DNA of 45,587 bases from Streptomyces albipurpureus (GTDB taxonomy: Bacteria > Actinomycetota > Actinomycetes > Streptomycetales > Streptomycetaceae): the NCBI RefSeq assembly GCF_023701525.1, contig NZ_JAMQAW010000057.1, positions 1-45,587 of the forward strand, written 5' to 3'. The notes below the pieces were generated by a model. It did no database searches. It had not been told where the DNA came from and worked only from the letters and a program-made list of their open reading frames with translations. Each line of letters starts with the position of its first letter. The first letter of the stretch is position 1. Shown here in pieces: positions 15,981-24,214 of the stretch. The translations under genes were made by a program, and so were the position numbers.

Positions 15981-17632
15981 TCACGGCAACCGCGCTGGAC
16001 CCCCATGCGGCCACCACGGACGCGGGCGGCCTCGCTCAGGCGGCGAACCAACCGCCCGTCAGCGAGCTGGCCGGCGGCGCGAACGAGTTCGCCTCTGGCC
16101 TGACCACCCTCTCCGCCAGCACCCCCAACCTCGTCCAGTCGGTCGACTGGCTCGCCATCGCCCCACCCACCATCGCCGCCGTGGTCGCCTTGGCCGTCCT
16201 GGTCGCCGACCTCTTCGTACCCGACACCCACAAGCGGCTCCTGGGCATCGGTGCGATCGGCGGACTGCTCCTCGCGCTCCTCGCCCTCGTACCGCTGAGC
16301 GACGGCGACCGGCAGACGTTCTGCCTGACCACCGCCCCCGAAACCTGTAGCTACAGCGCGGACCACTTCACGCTCGCGATCCAGCTCCTGGTCCTCGGTG
16401 GCGCGTTGCTCACCGCGCTGCTCTCGCTCAACGACACCCGCCGGGACCTGCCCGCGGGAGAGTTCTGGTTCCTGCTGCTCGCCTCCGCCGCGGGCGCCGC
16501 GCTCCTCCCCGCCTCCCGCGACCTGGCGACCCTGGTCGTCGCGCTTGAGGTCGCCTCGCTACCCGCCTTCGCGCTCGTCGGCCTCAAGCGGGGAGACCGC
16601 CGCTCCAGCGAAGCGGCCCTGAAGTTCTTCCTCTCCTCGGTCACCGCCACGGCCGTGACCCTGCTCGGTGTCAGCTTTGTCTACGGCACGACCGGCACCC
16701 TGCACCTCACCGAGATCGCCACCCGACTCGGCGAGGTCTCCGGACAGCTGGACACCCTCGCCAAGACCGGTGTCGCACTGACCCTGATCGGCTTCGCCTT
16801 CAAAACGGCTGCCGTCCCCTTCCACTTCTGGGTGCCGGACACCTACGTCGGTGCCCCACTGCCCATCGCCGCCTATCTCTCCGTCGTCGGCAAGGCGGTC
16901 GGCTTCTCCGGTCTCATCCTGGTGACCGTCATCGCCTTCCCGGGGTACGCCGATGTCTGGGGCCCCGCCATCGCCGTACTGGCCGCGCTCACCATGACCG
17001 CGGGCAATGTGGCCGCCCTGCGCCAGTCGCAGACCCGCGCCTGGAGCGCCGTACGCCTGCTGGCCTGGTCATCCGTGGGACAGGCCGGATACATCCTGGT
17101 GCCGATCGCGGCAGCCGCGTACTCCAGCGATGACCAGATCGGGGCGACCGTCGCGTACGCCCTGATGTACGCCGCGGTCAATCTCGGCGCCTTCGCGGTG
17201 GCCGCCCTCGTCGCCCGTACGCATCCGATGAACCGGATCTCCGACTACCGCGGCCTCTACGCCACCCGCCCGCTCGCAGCCCTCGCGATGGGCTTCTTCC
17301 TGCTCTGTCTCGCCGGTCTGCCGCCGGGCATCATCGGTCTCTTCGCCAAGGTGACCGTCTTCTCGTCGGCCGTCGACGCCGGTCTGGGATGGCTCGCCGT
17401 CGTCATGGCCGTCAATGTGGTGATCGCCCTGTACTACTACCTCCAGTGGACGGCGATCCTCTTCCGTGCCCCGGAGGGAGCACCCGAGCAGACGACGGAC
17501 GGTGGCGGCGTCGCGGTCCTCCGCGCCCCCAGTGCGATCACCGTGGCGATCGCACTGACGGCAACCGTGGCGGTGGCCCTCTCCGGCTATCCCCAACTGG
17601 TGCTGCGGTTCGCGGCCACCAGCCTGTTCTGA
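15977..17632 (+). CDS. nuoN: NADH-quinone oxidoreductase subunit N
   Basis: A 551-aa antiporter-like membrane subunit ending the operon. After a polar N-terminus of about 45 residues come helices with the family blocks LVVALEVASLPAFALVGLKR, SEAALKFFLSSVTATAVTLL, FKTAAVPFHFWVPDTYVGAP and SSVGQAGYILVPIAA. I use the GTG at 15977, which overlaps the nuoM TGA. The same frame is open far upstream (to 15119), but that part lies inside nuoM in another frame. A gap of about 170 bases separates it from the protease gene. Confidence 0.94.
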   Translation: MITATALDPHAATTDAGGLAQAANQPPVSELAGGANEFASGLTTLSASTPNLVQSVDWLAIAPPTIAAVVALAVLVADLFVPDTHKRLLGIGAIGGLLLALLALVPLSDGDRQTFCLTTAPETCSYSADHFTLAIQLLVLGGALLTALLSLNDTRRDLPAGEFWFLLLASAAGAALLPASRDLATLVVALEVASLPAFALVGLKRGDRRSSEAALKFFLSSVTATAVTLLGVSFVYGTTGTLHLTEIATRLGEVSGQLDTLAKTGVALTLIGFAFKTAAVPFHFWVPDTYVGAPLPIAAYLSVVGKAVGFSGLILVTVIAFPGYADVWGPAIAVLAALTMTAGNVAALRQSQTRAWSAVRLLAWSSVGQAGYILVPIAAAAYSSDDQIGATVAYALMYAAVNLGAFAVAALVARTHPMNRISDYRGLYATRPLAALAMGFFLLCLAGLPPGIIGLFAKVTVFSSAVDAGLGWLAVVMAVNVVIALYYYLQWTAILFRAPEGAPEQTTDGGGVAVLRAPSAITVAIALTATVAVALSGYPQLVLRFAATSLF

Positions 17633-17801
17633 CCGTCACCCGTACGGCTCAGCCCGCGGCCCTTCCCGCCAGGGAACTAGGGCCCTTCGCCTGGCGTTGA
17701 CCAGTACAGAAGGGTCCACTGGAGAGTGGAGCACCACCACTGCGGCGGCACCGCCGCGGCTTCTCAAGGGTTCCCCTGCCGCACCACCTGGAGGGCCTAC
17801 C

Positions 17802-18656
17802 GTGCACCGCCGGCACAACGGGCTGAAGACCGCCGTACTCCTCGGGGGACTGTCCGCACTCATCATCGCCTTCGGCAGCTTCTTCGGGCGTACGGGACTG
17901 ATCGTCGCCCTGGTCGTGGCGCTCGGCACCAACGCCTACGCCTACTGGAACAGCGACAAGCTCGCTCTGCGTGCCATGCGCGCACGGCCCGTGAGCGAGT
18001 TCGAGGCCCCCGCGCTCTACCGCACGGTCCGTGAGCTCTCCACCGCCGCTCGCCAGCCCATGCCCCGGCTCTATATCTCGCCCACCCAGGCTCCCAACGC
18101 CTTCGCCACCGGCCGCAACCCGCGCAATGCCGCCGTTTGCTGCACCGAAGGCATTCTGCGCATCCTGGACGAGCGTGAGCTGCGCGGGGTGATCGGCCAT
18201 GAACTCAGCCATGTCTACAACCGGGACATCCTGATCTCCTCGGTTGCCGGAGCGCTCGCCTCCGTGGTGATGTTCCTGGCGAACTTCGCCTGGCTGATCC
18301 CGGTGGGCCGCTCCGACGACGACGGCCCCGGCCTCGTCGGAATGCTGCTGATCATGATTCTCGGGCCGGTCGCCGCCTCCATCATCCAGCTCGCCGTCAG
18401 TCGCTCGCGCGAGTACGAGGCGGACGCGTCCGGCGCTCAGCTCACCGGTGACCCGCTGGCCCTCGCCAGCGCCCTGCGCAAGCTCGACGCCGGCACCAAG
18501 CAGCTCCCGCTGCCCCCCGAGCCGCGGCTGGAGACAGCGAGCCACATGATGATTGCGAACCCGTTCCGGCCGGGCAGGAGCCTGACCAAGATGTTCTCGA
18601 CCCATCCGCCCATGGCGGAACGGATCGCCCGACTCGAACAGATGGCAGGTCGCTGA
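17802..18656 (+). CDS. htpX: HtpX-like M48 zinc metalloprotease, membrane-bound
   Basis: A 284-aa membrane protease thought to cut damaged membrane proteins at the cytoplasmic face. The zinc site HELSH is at residues 133-137, with the third ligand in SREYEADASGA (about 202-212). Four hydrophobic helices are visible, two before the site (about 8-45) and two after (about 145-200). The GTG at 17802 is preferred because GGAGGG precedes it and the product then begins like known HtpX proteins (HRRHNGLKT). An upstream in-frame ATG at 17697 would add 35 low-complexity residues. YccF follows after two bases, so the two are probably cotranscribed. HtpX beside a membrane complex operon may reflect membrane quality control, but that is inference. 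Confidence 0.92.
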   Translation: MHRRHNGLKTAVLLGGLSALIIAFGSFFGRTGLIVALVVALGTNAYAYWNSDKLALRAMRARPVSEFEAPALYRTVRELSTAARQPMPRLYISPTQAPNAFATGRNPRNAAVCCTEGILRILDERELRGVIGHELSHVYNRDILISSVAGALASVVMFLANFAWLIPVGRSDDDGPGLVGMLLIMILGPVAASIIQLAVSRSREYEADASGAQLTGDPLALASALRKLDAGTKQLPLPPEPRLETASHMMIANPFRPGRSLTKMFSTHPPMAERIARLEQMAGR

Positions 18657-18658
18657 CC

Positions 18659-19051
18659 ATGAAGACAATCCTGAATGTGATCTGGCTCATCCTGTGCGGC
18701 TTCTGGATGTTCCTCGGCTACATATTCGCGGGTGCGCTGCTCTGCATCACCATCATCGGAATCCCCTTCGGCCTGGCCGCCTTCCGTATCGGCGTCTACG
18801 CCCTCTGGCCGTTCGGCTACACGGTGGTCGACCGCCATGACGCGGGTGCGCCGTCGTGCGTCGGAAACGTGCTGTGGCTGGTCCTCGCCGGCTGGTGGCT
18901 GGCACTGGGACATATCGTCACGGGCATCGTGCTCTGCGTCACGATCATCGGCATCCCGTTGGGCATCGCCAACTTCAAGCTGATCCCGGTCTCGCTGCTG
19001 CCCCTGGGCAAGGAGATCGTCCCCTCCGACCAGCCGTTCGCCGGCCGCTGA
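18659..19051 (+). CDS. YccF domain protein
   Basis: A 130-aa membrane protein with two tandem copies of the YccF repeat, seen as LLCITIIGIPFGLAAFRI (about 27-44) and LCVTIIGIPLGIANFKLIP (about 92-110). Each follows a hydrophobic helix. The family is widespread and its function is unknown. ATG at 18659 lies two bases after the protease stop, so the two genes form one unit. Confidence 0.9.
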   Translation: MKTILNVIWLILCGFWMFLGYIFAGALLCITIIGIPFGLAAFRIGVYALWPFGYTVVDRHDAGAPSCVGNVLWLVLAGWWLALGHIVTGIVLCVTIIGIPLGIANFKLIPVSLLPLGKEIVPSDQPFAGR

Positions 19052-19434
19052 CCACGACCCGTACGACCCGGAGTCCGCTCACCGGCGCCACCGCCGCCCT
19101 GGGCACGACCTGACCTCTGCCGCCCTTGCCGTGCGTCTGAGGCCGGTGCCTGCCCACCGCGGCGCTCACCGGCCCTGCGCTGAGGCACTCCCACCCGCAC
19201 GCCCCCTGCGCTGACCAGGCGTACGCGATCACCCGCGGCCATCCCACCTTGATCCTTTCGGCGGCGGATGAGGGGCCGCGAGTTGGACAGACGATCCCCA
19301 AGGCCAGCGCGGGTGGTGGCAGTCAGCCCGCTCATTCCCGCAACTGTTCGACGCGTCCACGACGTCCTGGTACGAAACCAACCAAATGATCGAAGCCAAC
19401 GGAGTCGACACCGTAGGGAAGGCAGGTTCAGGGC
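19052..19434. other. Intergenic region, no gene seen
   Basis: About 380 bases between yccF and the GlsB-like gene. Open frames crossing it belong to no recognised family. I see no strong terminator. A promoter for the next gene should lie near its right end but I cannot place it. Confidence 0.5.
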
Positions 19435-19704
19435 ATGAGCATCATCAGCTGGATCGTTCTTGGGCTGCTGGCAGGAGTCGTCGCCAAGATCCTGCTCCCC
19501 GGGCGCGACCCCGGCGGTCTTGTCGGCACCACCCTCATCGGCGTCGCCGGAGCGTTCACCGGCGGCTGGCTCTCGGCACGCTTCCTCGACAAGCCGATCA
19601 CCAACGAGATCTACGACGGCGCCACCTGGGCCGCGGCTATCGGCGGATCGCTGGTGCTGCTCATCGCCTACCGACTGCTCTTTGGCCACTCCCGCTCGCG
19701 CTGA
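19435..19704 (+). CDS. GlsB/YeaQ/YmgE-family small membrane protein
   Basis: An 89-aa protein with three hydrophobic helices and the glycine-rich family pattern: ISWIVLGLLAGVVAKILLPG at the start, then GGLVGTTLIGVAGAFTGGWL and a final helix AAAIGGSLVLLIAYRLLFG. Members are linked to general stress responses in several bacteria, but the biochemical function is unknown. AGGCAGG lies upstream of the ATG. It is a single gene. A hairpin at 19768-19795 separates it from the convergent alkB-like gene. Confidence 0.9.
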   Translation: MSIISWIVLGLLAGVVAKILLPGRDPGGLVGTTLIGVAGAFTGGWLSARFLDKPITNEIYDGATWAAAIGGSLVLLIAYRLLFGHSRSR

Positions 19705-19710
19705 CATCCC

Positions 19711-19744
19711 CTGAGCCTCCAGGACCTCTGAGCCTCCAGGACCT
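19711..19744. repeat. 17-bp tandem direct repeat
   Basis: CTGAGCCTCCAGGACCT is present twice in perfect tandem (19711-19727 and 19728-19744) in the gap between two convergent genes. No role is evident. Confidence 0.85.
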
Positions 19745-19767
19745 CTGAGTCCCCGGGTGAGTTCCCC

Positions 19768-19795
19768 GGGCGGATGGGGACCAAGCCATCCGCCC
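19768..19795. terminator. Hairpin between convergent genes
   Basis: GGGCGGATGG (19768-19777) pairs perfectly with CCATCCGCCC (19786-19795) around an 8-base loop. There is no T run. The position between convergent stops at 19704 and 19866 fits a bidirectional terminator. Confidence 0.65.
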
Positions 19796-19865
19796 GCAGG
19801 TCAGTTCCCGCGCACCACGGCCCGGGCGGGCCCGCCCGGCCGCCCATCACCGCCCAAGCGGTGCG

Positions 19866-20531
19866 TCAGCCGCTCAGCCCGGTCTCCCGCAGGGTGATGT
19901 TCAGCCGCCCACCGCTCAGCCCGGTCGCCGGGTCACCCGTTCCCGGATGGACCTTCGGCACTCCGTGGAAAGCGAACCGCGAAGGCCCGCCGAAGACAAA
20001 GAGATCACCCGACTCCAGCACCACATCGGTATAAGGGCGCCCCCGGGTCTGGGTGTTGCCGAACCTGAAGACACAACTGTCCCCGATGCTCAGCGAGACC
20101 ACCGGCGCGCCCGACCGCTCCTCCTTGTCCTGGTGCATCCCCATCCGCGCGTCACCGTCATAGAAGTTGACCAGTGCCGTGTCGGGGCGGTAGCCGGTGG
20201 TGTCGCTCCGCTCGCCGAACGCCGCGACCAGCGCCGCCCGCCCCAACTCCGTCAGCCAGTCGGGAAACTCGGCCACCCGGGCGCCGTTCACATCATCCGC
20301 GGTACGGCTGTACCGATACGGAAGCCAGTGCCAGCCCACACAGACCGTACGGACCGACATCACGCCCCCACCGGGCAACGTGGTGTGTCGAAGAGGGACC
20401 GGCCCACGGGCCCAGGCCCGGCAGGCGTTCACCAGCTTCCGCTGCTGCTCCACCGAGAGCCACCCCGGCAGGTGCATCGCGCCGGGCGCGATCAAGGCCG
20501 GCTCCCTGGGGAAGAGCGCGCCGGCCGTCAT
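19866..20531 (-). CDS. alkB: AlkB-like 2-oxoglutarate/Fe(II) dioxygenase
   Basis: A 221-aa dioxygenase expected to remove methyl groups oxidatively from alkylated bases. The iron ligands are H133 and D135 (MGMHQDKEE) and H189 (FAFHGVPKV). The 2-oxoglutarate site is R209 and R215 in RLNITLR. The core YRPDTALVNFYDGDARMGMH matches bacterial AlkB. The ATG at 20531 is preferred because it gives normal AlkB length. It lies 14 bases after the ogt stop, so the direct-reversal methyltransferase and the oxidative demethylase appear to be one leftward repair operon. In S. coelicolor and relatives alkylation repair can be Ada-regulated, but no operator is visible here. Confidence 0.92.
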   Translation of the reverse strand: MTAGALFPREPALIAPGAMHLPGWLSVEQQRKLVNACRAWARGPVPLRHTTLPGGGVMSVRTVCVGWHWLPYRYSRTADDVNGARVAEFPDWLTELGRAALVAAFGERSDTTGYRPDTALVNFYDGDARMGMHQDKEERSGAPVVSLSIGDSCVFRFGNTQTRGRPYTDVVLESGDLFVFGGPSRFAFHGVPKVHPGTGDPATGLSGGRLNITLRETGLSG

Positions 20532-20544
20532 GAGGGGCCCGTGC

Positions 20545-21057
20545 TCATGACGCCAGCACGCCCTCCAGCCGTAGCAGGCGCTCCTTGCGCTCCAGTCCGG
20601 CGGCGTACCCGTGCAGCGCCCCATCGGAACCGATCACCCGATGGCAGGGCCGTACCACCAGGAGCGGATTGCGCCCGACCGCGGTTCCCACGGCGCGTAC
20701 CGCGACCTTGGACGCGCCGATCGTCCGCGCGATCTCTCCGTAGCTGGTGGTCTCTCCATAGGGAATGCGATCCAGCTCCCGCCAGACTCGCTGCTGGAAC
20801 TCCGTACCGCCCCCGACGTACTCCATCGCGAAGTCCGTCAGCTCACCGCTGAAGTAGCGCTCCAGCTGGGTTTGGATCTCGGCGAAGGCCAGGCTGGACT
20901 GCCGCCAACCGTCCTGGACGCGGACGGCACCCTTCTGCCCGGGCAGCGAGAGCGAGGCGAGGGCCGTGCCACCGCGCGCGGAGGCGGACTCCTCGCCGGT
21001 CAGCAGCAACTCGCCCAGGGGGCTCTCGACGTTCGTATAGACCTTCATCGCACTCAT
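20545..21057 (-). CDS. ogt: Methylated-DNA--protein-cysteine methyltransferase
   Basis: A 170-aa suicide enzyme that transfers the methyl group from O6-methylguanine to its own cysteine. The active site is PCHRV with C138, preceded by the DNA-binding helix-turn-helix segment PYGETTSYGEIAR and the arginine finger region RAVGTAVGRNPL. The substrate-pocket strand GYAAGLERKERLL follows. A strong AGGAGAGGAG ribosome site precedes the ATG at 21057. No Ada-type regulatory domain is attached. It is the first gene of the repair pair with the AlkB-like gene. Confidence 0.95.
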   Translation of the reverse strand: MSAMKVYTNVESPLGELLLTGEESASARGGTALASLSLPGQKGAVRVQDGWRQSSLAFAEIQTQLERYFSGELTDFAMEYVGGGTEFQQRVWRELDRIPYGETTSYGEIARTIGASKVAVRAVGTAVGRNPLLVVRPCHRVIGSDGALHGYAAGLERKERLLRLEGVLAS

Positions 21058-21202
21058 GGCGCTCCTCTCCTCGCGGTCTCTTCCACGCCCCGCACCACGA
21101 GTCTGAGCCCATGCCCCCGGCTAAGCTGGCGGAAATCCGACATGGCGGCTGCCCCTGCCGGGACGGGCGGGCGCTACCGCCCACCCGTTTCCCGGCGACT
21201 GG

Positions 21203-21691
21203 TCAGCGGTAGTTCACAAACTGGATGGCGAAGTCGAAGTCCTGCCCCTTCAGCAGCGACTGCACGGCCTGAAGGTCGTCCCGGCTCTTGGAGCTGACCC
21301 GCAGTTCCTCGCCCTGCACCTGCGCCTTGACGCCCTTGGGGCCCTCATCGCGGATGATCTTGGCGACCTTCTTGGCGTTGTCCTGGGAGATCCCCTCTTC
21401 GATCGAGGCGAAGATCTTGTACTCCTTGCCGGACAGCTGGGGCTCCCCCGCGTCCAGCGACTTCAGCGAGATCCCCCGCTTGATCAGCTTGGTCTGGAAC
21501 ACATCGAGGATCGCCGTGACCCGGTCCTCGGAGTTCGCCTGCATCAGGATCTTCTCGCCGGACCAGGCGATCGAAGCCCCGACGTTCTTGAAGTCGTAGC
21601 GCTGGGAGATCTCCTTTGCCGTCTGGTTGAGGGCGTTGTCGACCTCCTGCCGCTCGACCTTCGAGACGATGTCGAAACTGGAGTCGGCCAT
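21203..21691 (-). CDS. YajQ-family nucleotide-binding protein
   Basis: A 162-aa protein of the YajQ/UPF0234 family: SSFDIVSKVERQEVDNALNQ at the start, YDFKNVG, ISLKSLDAGEPQLSGKEYK and the end QDFDFAIQFVNYR are hallmarks. Family members bind nucleic acids or nucleotides, and a Xanthomonas member binds cyclic di-GMP. The role in Streptomyces is not known to me. ATG at 21691 follows AAGGAG and gives full-length agreement with the family. An upstream in-frame start at 21754 is not supported. It sits next to tRNA-Tyr, as in S. coelicolor from memory. Confidence 0.93.
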   Translation of the reverse strand: MADSSFDIVSKVERQEVDNALNQTAKEISQRYDFKNVGASIAWSGEKILMQANSEDRVTAILDVFQTKLIKRGISLKSLDAGEPQLSGKEYKIFASIEEGISQDNAKKVAKIIRDEGPKGVKAQVQGEELRVSSKSRDDLQAVQSLLKGQDFDFAIQFVNYR

Positions 21692-21883
21692 GTCCTGTGG
21701 CTCCTTGGATCGGGTGTGTGAAGAGCGGCCGGAGTCCCCGAACCGCTCGGACAAGCCTAGCTACCCGCAACGCCCGAAGGGCTGATCAATCCAGTGGCGG
21801 AGCACCCCCGGACATCGGGTATCGTTTACGTCGTCGCCAAGGAGAGCCGCAGTACAGCGGTCTACCCCGAGGTGACATCCCAT

Positions 21884-21965
21884 GGCGGTGTGCCCGAGTG
21901 GCCAATGGGAGCGGACTGTAAATCCGTCGGCTTAGCCTACCCAGGTTCGAATCCTGGCGCCGCCA
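21884..21965 (+). tRNA. tRNA-Tyr (GTA), attL side of the integrated element
   Basis: The 82-base gene folds as a class II tRNA. The acceptor GGCGGTG pairs with CGCCGCC at 21958-21964 (one G:U), with discriminator A65. The anticodon arm reads GCGGA-CTGTAAA-TCCGT with GTA at 21918-21920, and the T arm is CCAGG-TTCGAAT-CCTGG. It is intact. From the anticodon stem onward its sequence lies in the direct repeat shared with attR, so its 3' part was probably supplied by the element on integration. CCA is not encoded. Confidence 0.95.
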
Positions 21966-21977
21966 CGTGATGATGAT

Positions 21978-22013
21978 GGCCCCTGATCAGCGGAAACGCC
22001 GATCGGGGGCCAT
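21978..22013 (+). terminator. Terminator hairpin after tRNA-Tyr (attL copy)
   Basis: GGCCCCTGATCAGCG pairs with CGCCGATCGGGGGCC around a GAAA loop, with one mismatch and one G:U. No long T run follows. The same hairpin, with a compensating change, occurs after attR at 36468-36503, so the element carries its own copy. Confidence 0.75.
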
Positions 22014-22140
22014 CTGCGTGCGGGCGACGAACAGAGCCCACTGTCTCGCTCTGTCTCGGTCGCGCACGCTCTCTACCAGTAGTGGTGGACGGGGTGTGGA
22101 CGGGATTCTCGGGGTCCACCTGCGGTTTTGAGCGGCACGG

Positions 22141-23517
22141 CTAGGACGGGTGGCTCCCGTGTCCCCGGAGCCTGGCTGAGATCTTGGCGTTCGCGGCTTC
22201 GTCCCCACCTTTCAGGAACTTCGCGTACACCCGGAACAGCACGGCCACGCTGTGGCCCGCTCGCTCGGCTACGAGCTGCGGTTCCACACCCGAACTCAGC
22301 CAGGTGGAGACTGCCGCGTGGCGAAGATCATAGGGACGCTTGGCCAGTTTGGACGCGTACTCGCTAGGCGAGAGCGCGTCAGCACGGGCGCGAGCCCACT
22401 CCTCCCCATATCCGCTCTCCTGCACCATGCCACCGCGCGCCGTACGGAACAGCCGTCCATCGGGCGCGGCCCCGAACCGGGTGATGTGCCAGCGCAGCAG
22501 GGCTACCAGTTCAGGTGGGATTGGGACATACCGCACTGCCTTACGGGACCGGTGCTTCAGCCCCCGCTGATCATGCGCCTCTCCACTATCCGTCCAAGCC
22601 GTGCCCGAGCGAGCACGGCTTTCCCGTAGACGGAGCAAGCCCCACCCGCGTCGCGGTAGCTCGCAGTCCGCCAACTTCAACCCGACCGTTTCACCAGGAC
22701 GGCAGGCCGCGTAGTAGATGACTCCGAAGAACGCTTCCAGATGCCGACCGCGGGCACCCTGCCCACGGACAGCAGCCAAGAGCGCGGCAGCTTGTTCGGG
22801 GGCAGGAACGCACTCGGGGTCGATCTCTTCCTCCACCTTTTCCGGAGCTTTCCAACGCACCGACGGAATGGGGTTCTCTGTCAGCAGCTCCGCATCAACC
22901 GCCAGACTCAGCGACTGGTGAAAGATGGCGCGCTTTCTGGCGATAACCGTGCCAGCGGTAGCCTTCCCGTCAAGGCGGCGAGCGCAGGCATCCAGCGCCT
23001 TGCGTACGAGCAGGCGGTCAGAAAGAGCGGAAGTCGGCAGAGACTTCCGCTCAACCCAAGCAAGGATCGCTTTCACGTCGTCCGGTGGTTCCTCATTCCA
23101 CTGGTTGGCATTGAACGCCCAGCTGTAGAGAGCACGCCGAACGATCCGGTGATCGGCCATGCCCTTGGTGTCCTTCACCAGGGCGAGAGTCACGGTGGCC
23201 ATGGCCTCAGCAAGATTCCGGCGGGTTGTCGCGGGGGAGTGATCCCACTTCATCTCGATGTAGTTTCTGGCGTGCTGGTACCAAGAGATGTCCAGCGCTT
23301 TCTGCACCATTGATTTGGGCAAACCGCTGTCCACGTCGAATGGCTCTCCCGCGCGTGTCGCGGTAATGAGCTGTGCACGTCGACTTTCGGCGAGTCCGGA
23401 GGTAAGGAAGGACTCGGAATGGGGCCGCGTACCTACCCGCCACCGGAGCTGAAACGGCTTGCGGTACGGCCGCTTACGGATACTCCAAATGCGGACGGTA
23501 TAGCTCCACTCGGTCAC
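22141..23517 (-). CDS. int: Tyrosine site-specific integrase
   Basis: A 458-aa tyrosine recombinase that integrates the element at tRNA-Tyr. The C-terminal catalytic domain shows the first Arg in AACRPGETVGL, the box KRPYDLRHAAVSTWL (R399, H400) and GHSVAVLFRVYAKF with H422 and the nucleophile Y431. The usual box-II His is Tyr396, which to my knowledge is normal for this actinobacterial subfamily. The N-terminal part (about 40-250) is the arm-binding and core-binding region. It begins at GTG 23517, overlapping the xis stop as GTGA, and ends about 120 bp from attL. The fragment RVGTRPHSESF near the N-terminus matches the arm-binding part of Streptomyces integrases. Confidence 0.95.
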   Translation of the reverse strand: MTEWSYTVRIWSIRKRPYRKPFQLRWRVGTRPHSESFLTSGLAESRRAQLITATRAGEPFDVDSGLPKSMVQKALDISWYQHARNYIEMKWDHSPATTRRNLAEAMATVTLALVKDTKGMADHRIVRRALYSWAFNANQWNEEPPDDVKAILAWVERKSLPTSALSDRLLVRKALDACARRLDGKATAGTVIARKRAIFHQSLSLAVDAELLTENPIPSVRWKAPEKVEEEIDPECVPAPEQAAALLAAVRGQGARGRHLEAFFGVIYYAACRPGETVGLKLADCELPRRGWGLLRLRESRARSGTAWTDSGEAHDQRGLKHRSRKAVRYVPIPPELVALLRWHITRFGAAPDGRLFRTARGGMVQESGYGEEWARARADALSPSEYASKLAKRPYDLRHAAVSTWLSSGVEPQLVAERAGHSVAVLFRVYAKFLKGGDEAANAKISARLRGHGSHPS

Positions 23518-23723
23518 GCGATCTCCAGTTCTTCCATGAATGCTTCGAGGACGCTGCGACGCACCCGGAGGTGCCCATTGGGTAGGCGCTTGACCTCCGG
23601 GCCATAGCCGCGGTTGCGCCAGCGGTACCAGGTGGCCCGGGTGATGCCGATCAGATCGAGTGCGTCAGTGAGCGGTAGCCACTCGTCGGCTGTGACGCGA
23701 ACACGGCGGTTCGTGCTTGTCAT
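23514..23723 (-). CDS. xis: Excisionase / MerR-like DNA-binding protein
   Basis: A 69-aa protein with a winged helix of the MerR/excisionase type: EWLPLTDALDLIGITRATWY, then RWRNRGYGPEVKRLPNGHLR. It should bend DNA at the attachment sites and direct the integrase to excise. ATG at 23723 follows AAGGAGG. It is translationally coupled to int. The repeat array immediately upstream (23828-24038) is a possible binding region, although a replication origin is equally possible. Confidence 0.9.
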   Translation of the reverse strand: MTSTNRRVRVTADEWLPLTDALDLIGITRATWYRWRNRGYGPEVKRLPNGHLRVRRSVLEAFMEELEIA

Positions 23724-23827
23724 CGGCTTGTGCCTCCTTGGCAGGGAGTTAGGGGCGGCGGCCCCAATTTCTGTCAGCGGGGCATTACTGCTCCGCACGT
23801 TGCTTGTGCTGTCCGAGGCTCGGATTT

Positions 23828-24038
23828 CTGCGTCATCGCGTCATCTGCGTCACTGATGTGGTCTGAGCTGCAGTTTTGGGGTGACGCAGAGGGTTGGGGG
23901 TGCGTCATGGGTGACGTAGGGCGTGCGTCATCGGTGACGCAGGTGACGCGGGGTGACGCAGGGTTTTGGTCTCTGCGTCACCCGTGAAGCCGCAGGTCAT
24001 CTACGGTTTTGGTAGTGGTGGTGACGCAGGTGACGCAG
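23828..24038. repeat. Iteron-like array: 13 copies of GGTGACGCAG in both orientations
   Basis: Forward GGTGACGCAG-type copies lie at 23880, 23910, 23933, 23942, 23952, 24020 and 24029. Reverse CTGCGTCA-type copies lie at 23828, 23837, 23845, 23900, 23923 and 23973. Some form inverted pairs, for example TGCGTCA-TCGG-TGACGCA at 23924-23941, and some are head to tail with 9-10 bp spacing. The region 23724-24214 has no gene and lies between the replication gene and xis. This is the layout of an iteron origin or a multi-site operator. Confidence 0.88.
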
Positions 24039-24147
24039 GGTCTTCTCTCTTCGGACAAGAGAGGGGGTGTCTGTTGTGGTGCGACTGTTAGACGTGATGA
24101 AGGAGCCGCTTCGCGGCGCGACCTTGGGCGGCGCAAGCGCCGGATAG

Positions 24148-24184
24148 GCAAGAGGAGCACGCGGCGCCGGGGTGCTCCTCTTGC
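24148..24184 (-). terminator. Strong hairpin downstream of the replication gene
   Basis: GCAAGAGGAGCAC (24148-24160) pairs perfectly over 13 bp with GTGCTCCTCTTGC (24172-24184) around an 11-base GC-rich loop. It lies 31-67 bp beyond the stop of the leftward replication ATPase gene, as expected for its terminator. Confidence 0.75.
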
Positions 24185-24214
24185 TTGTTCAGCAGCGCAG
24201 CGGATGTCTGTGGG

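Noticed and set aside
23828..24038. CRISPR array
   Set aside because: Repeats are 9-10 bp in both orientations with spacing from 0 to about 40 bp, and there are no regular spacers and no cas genes.
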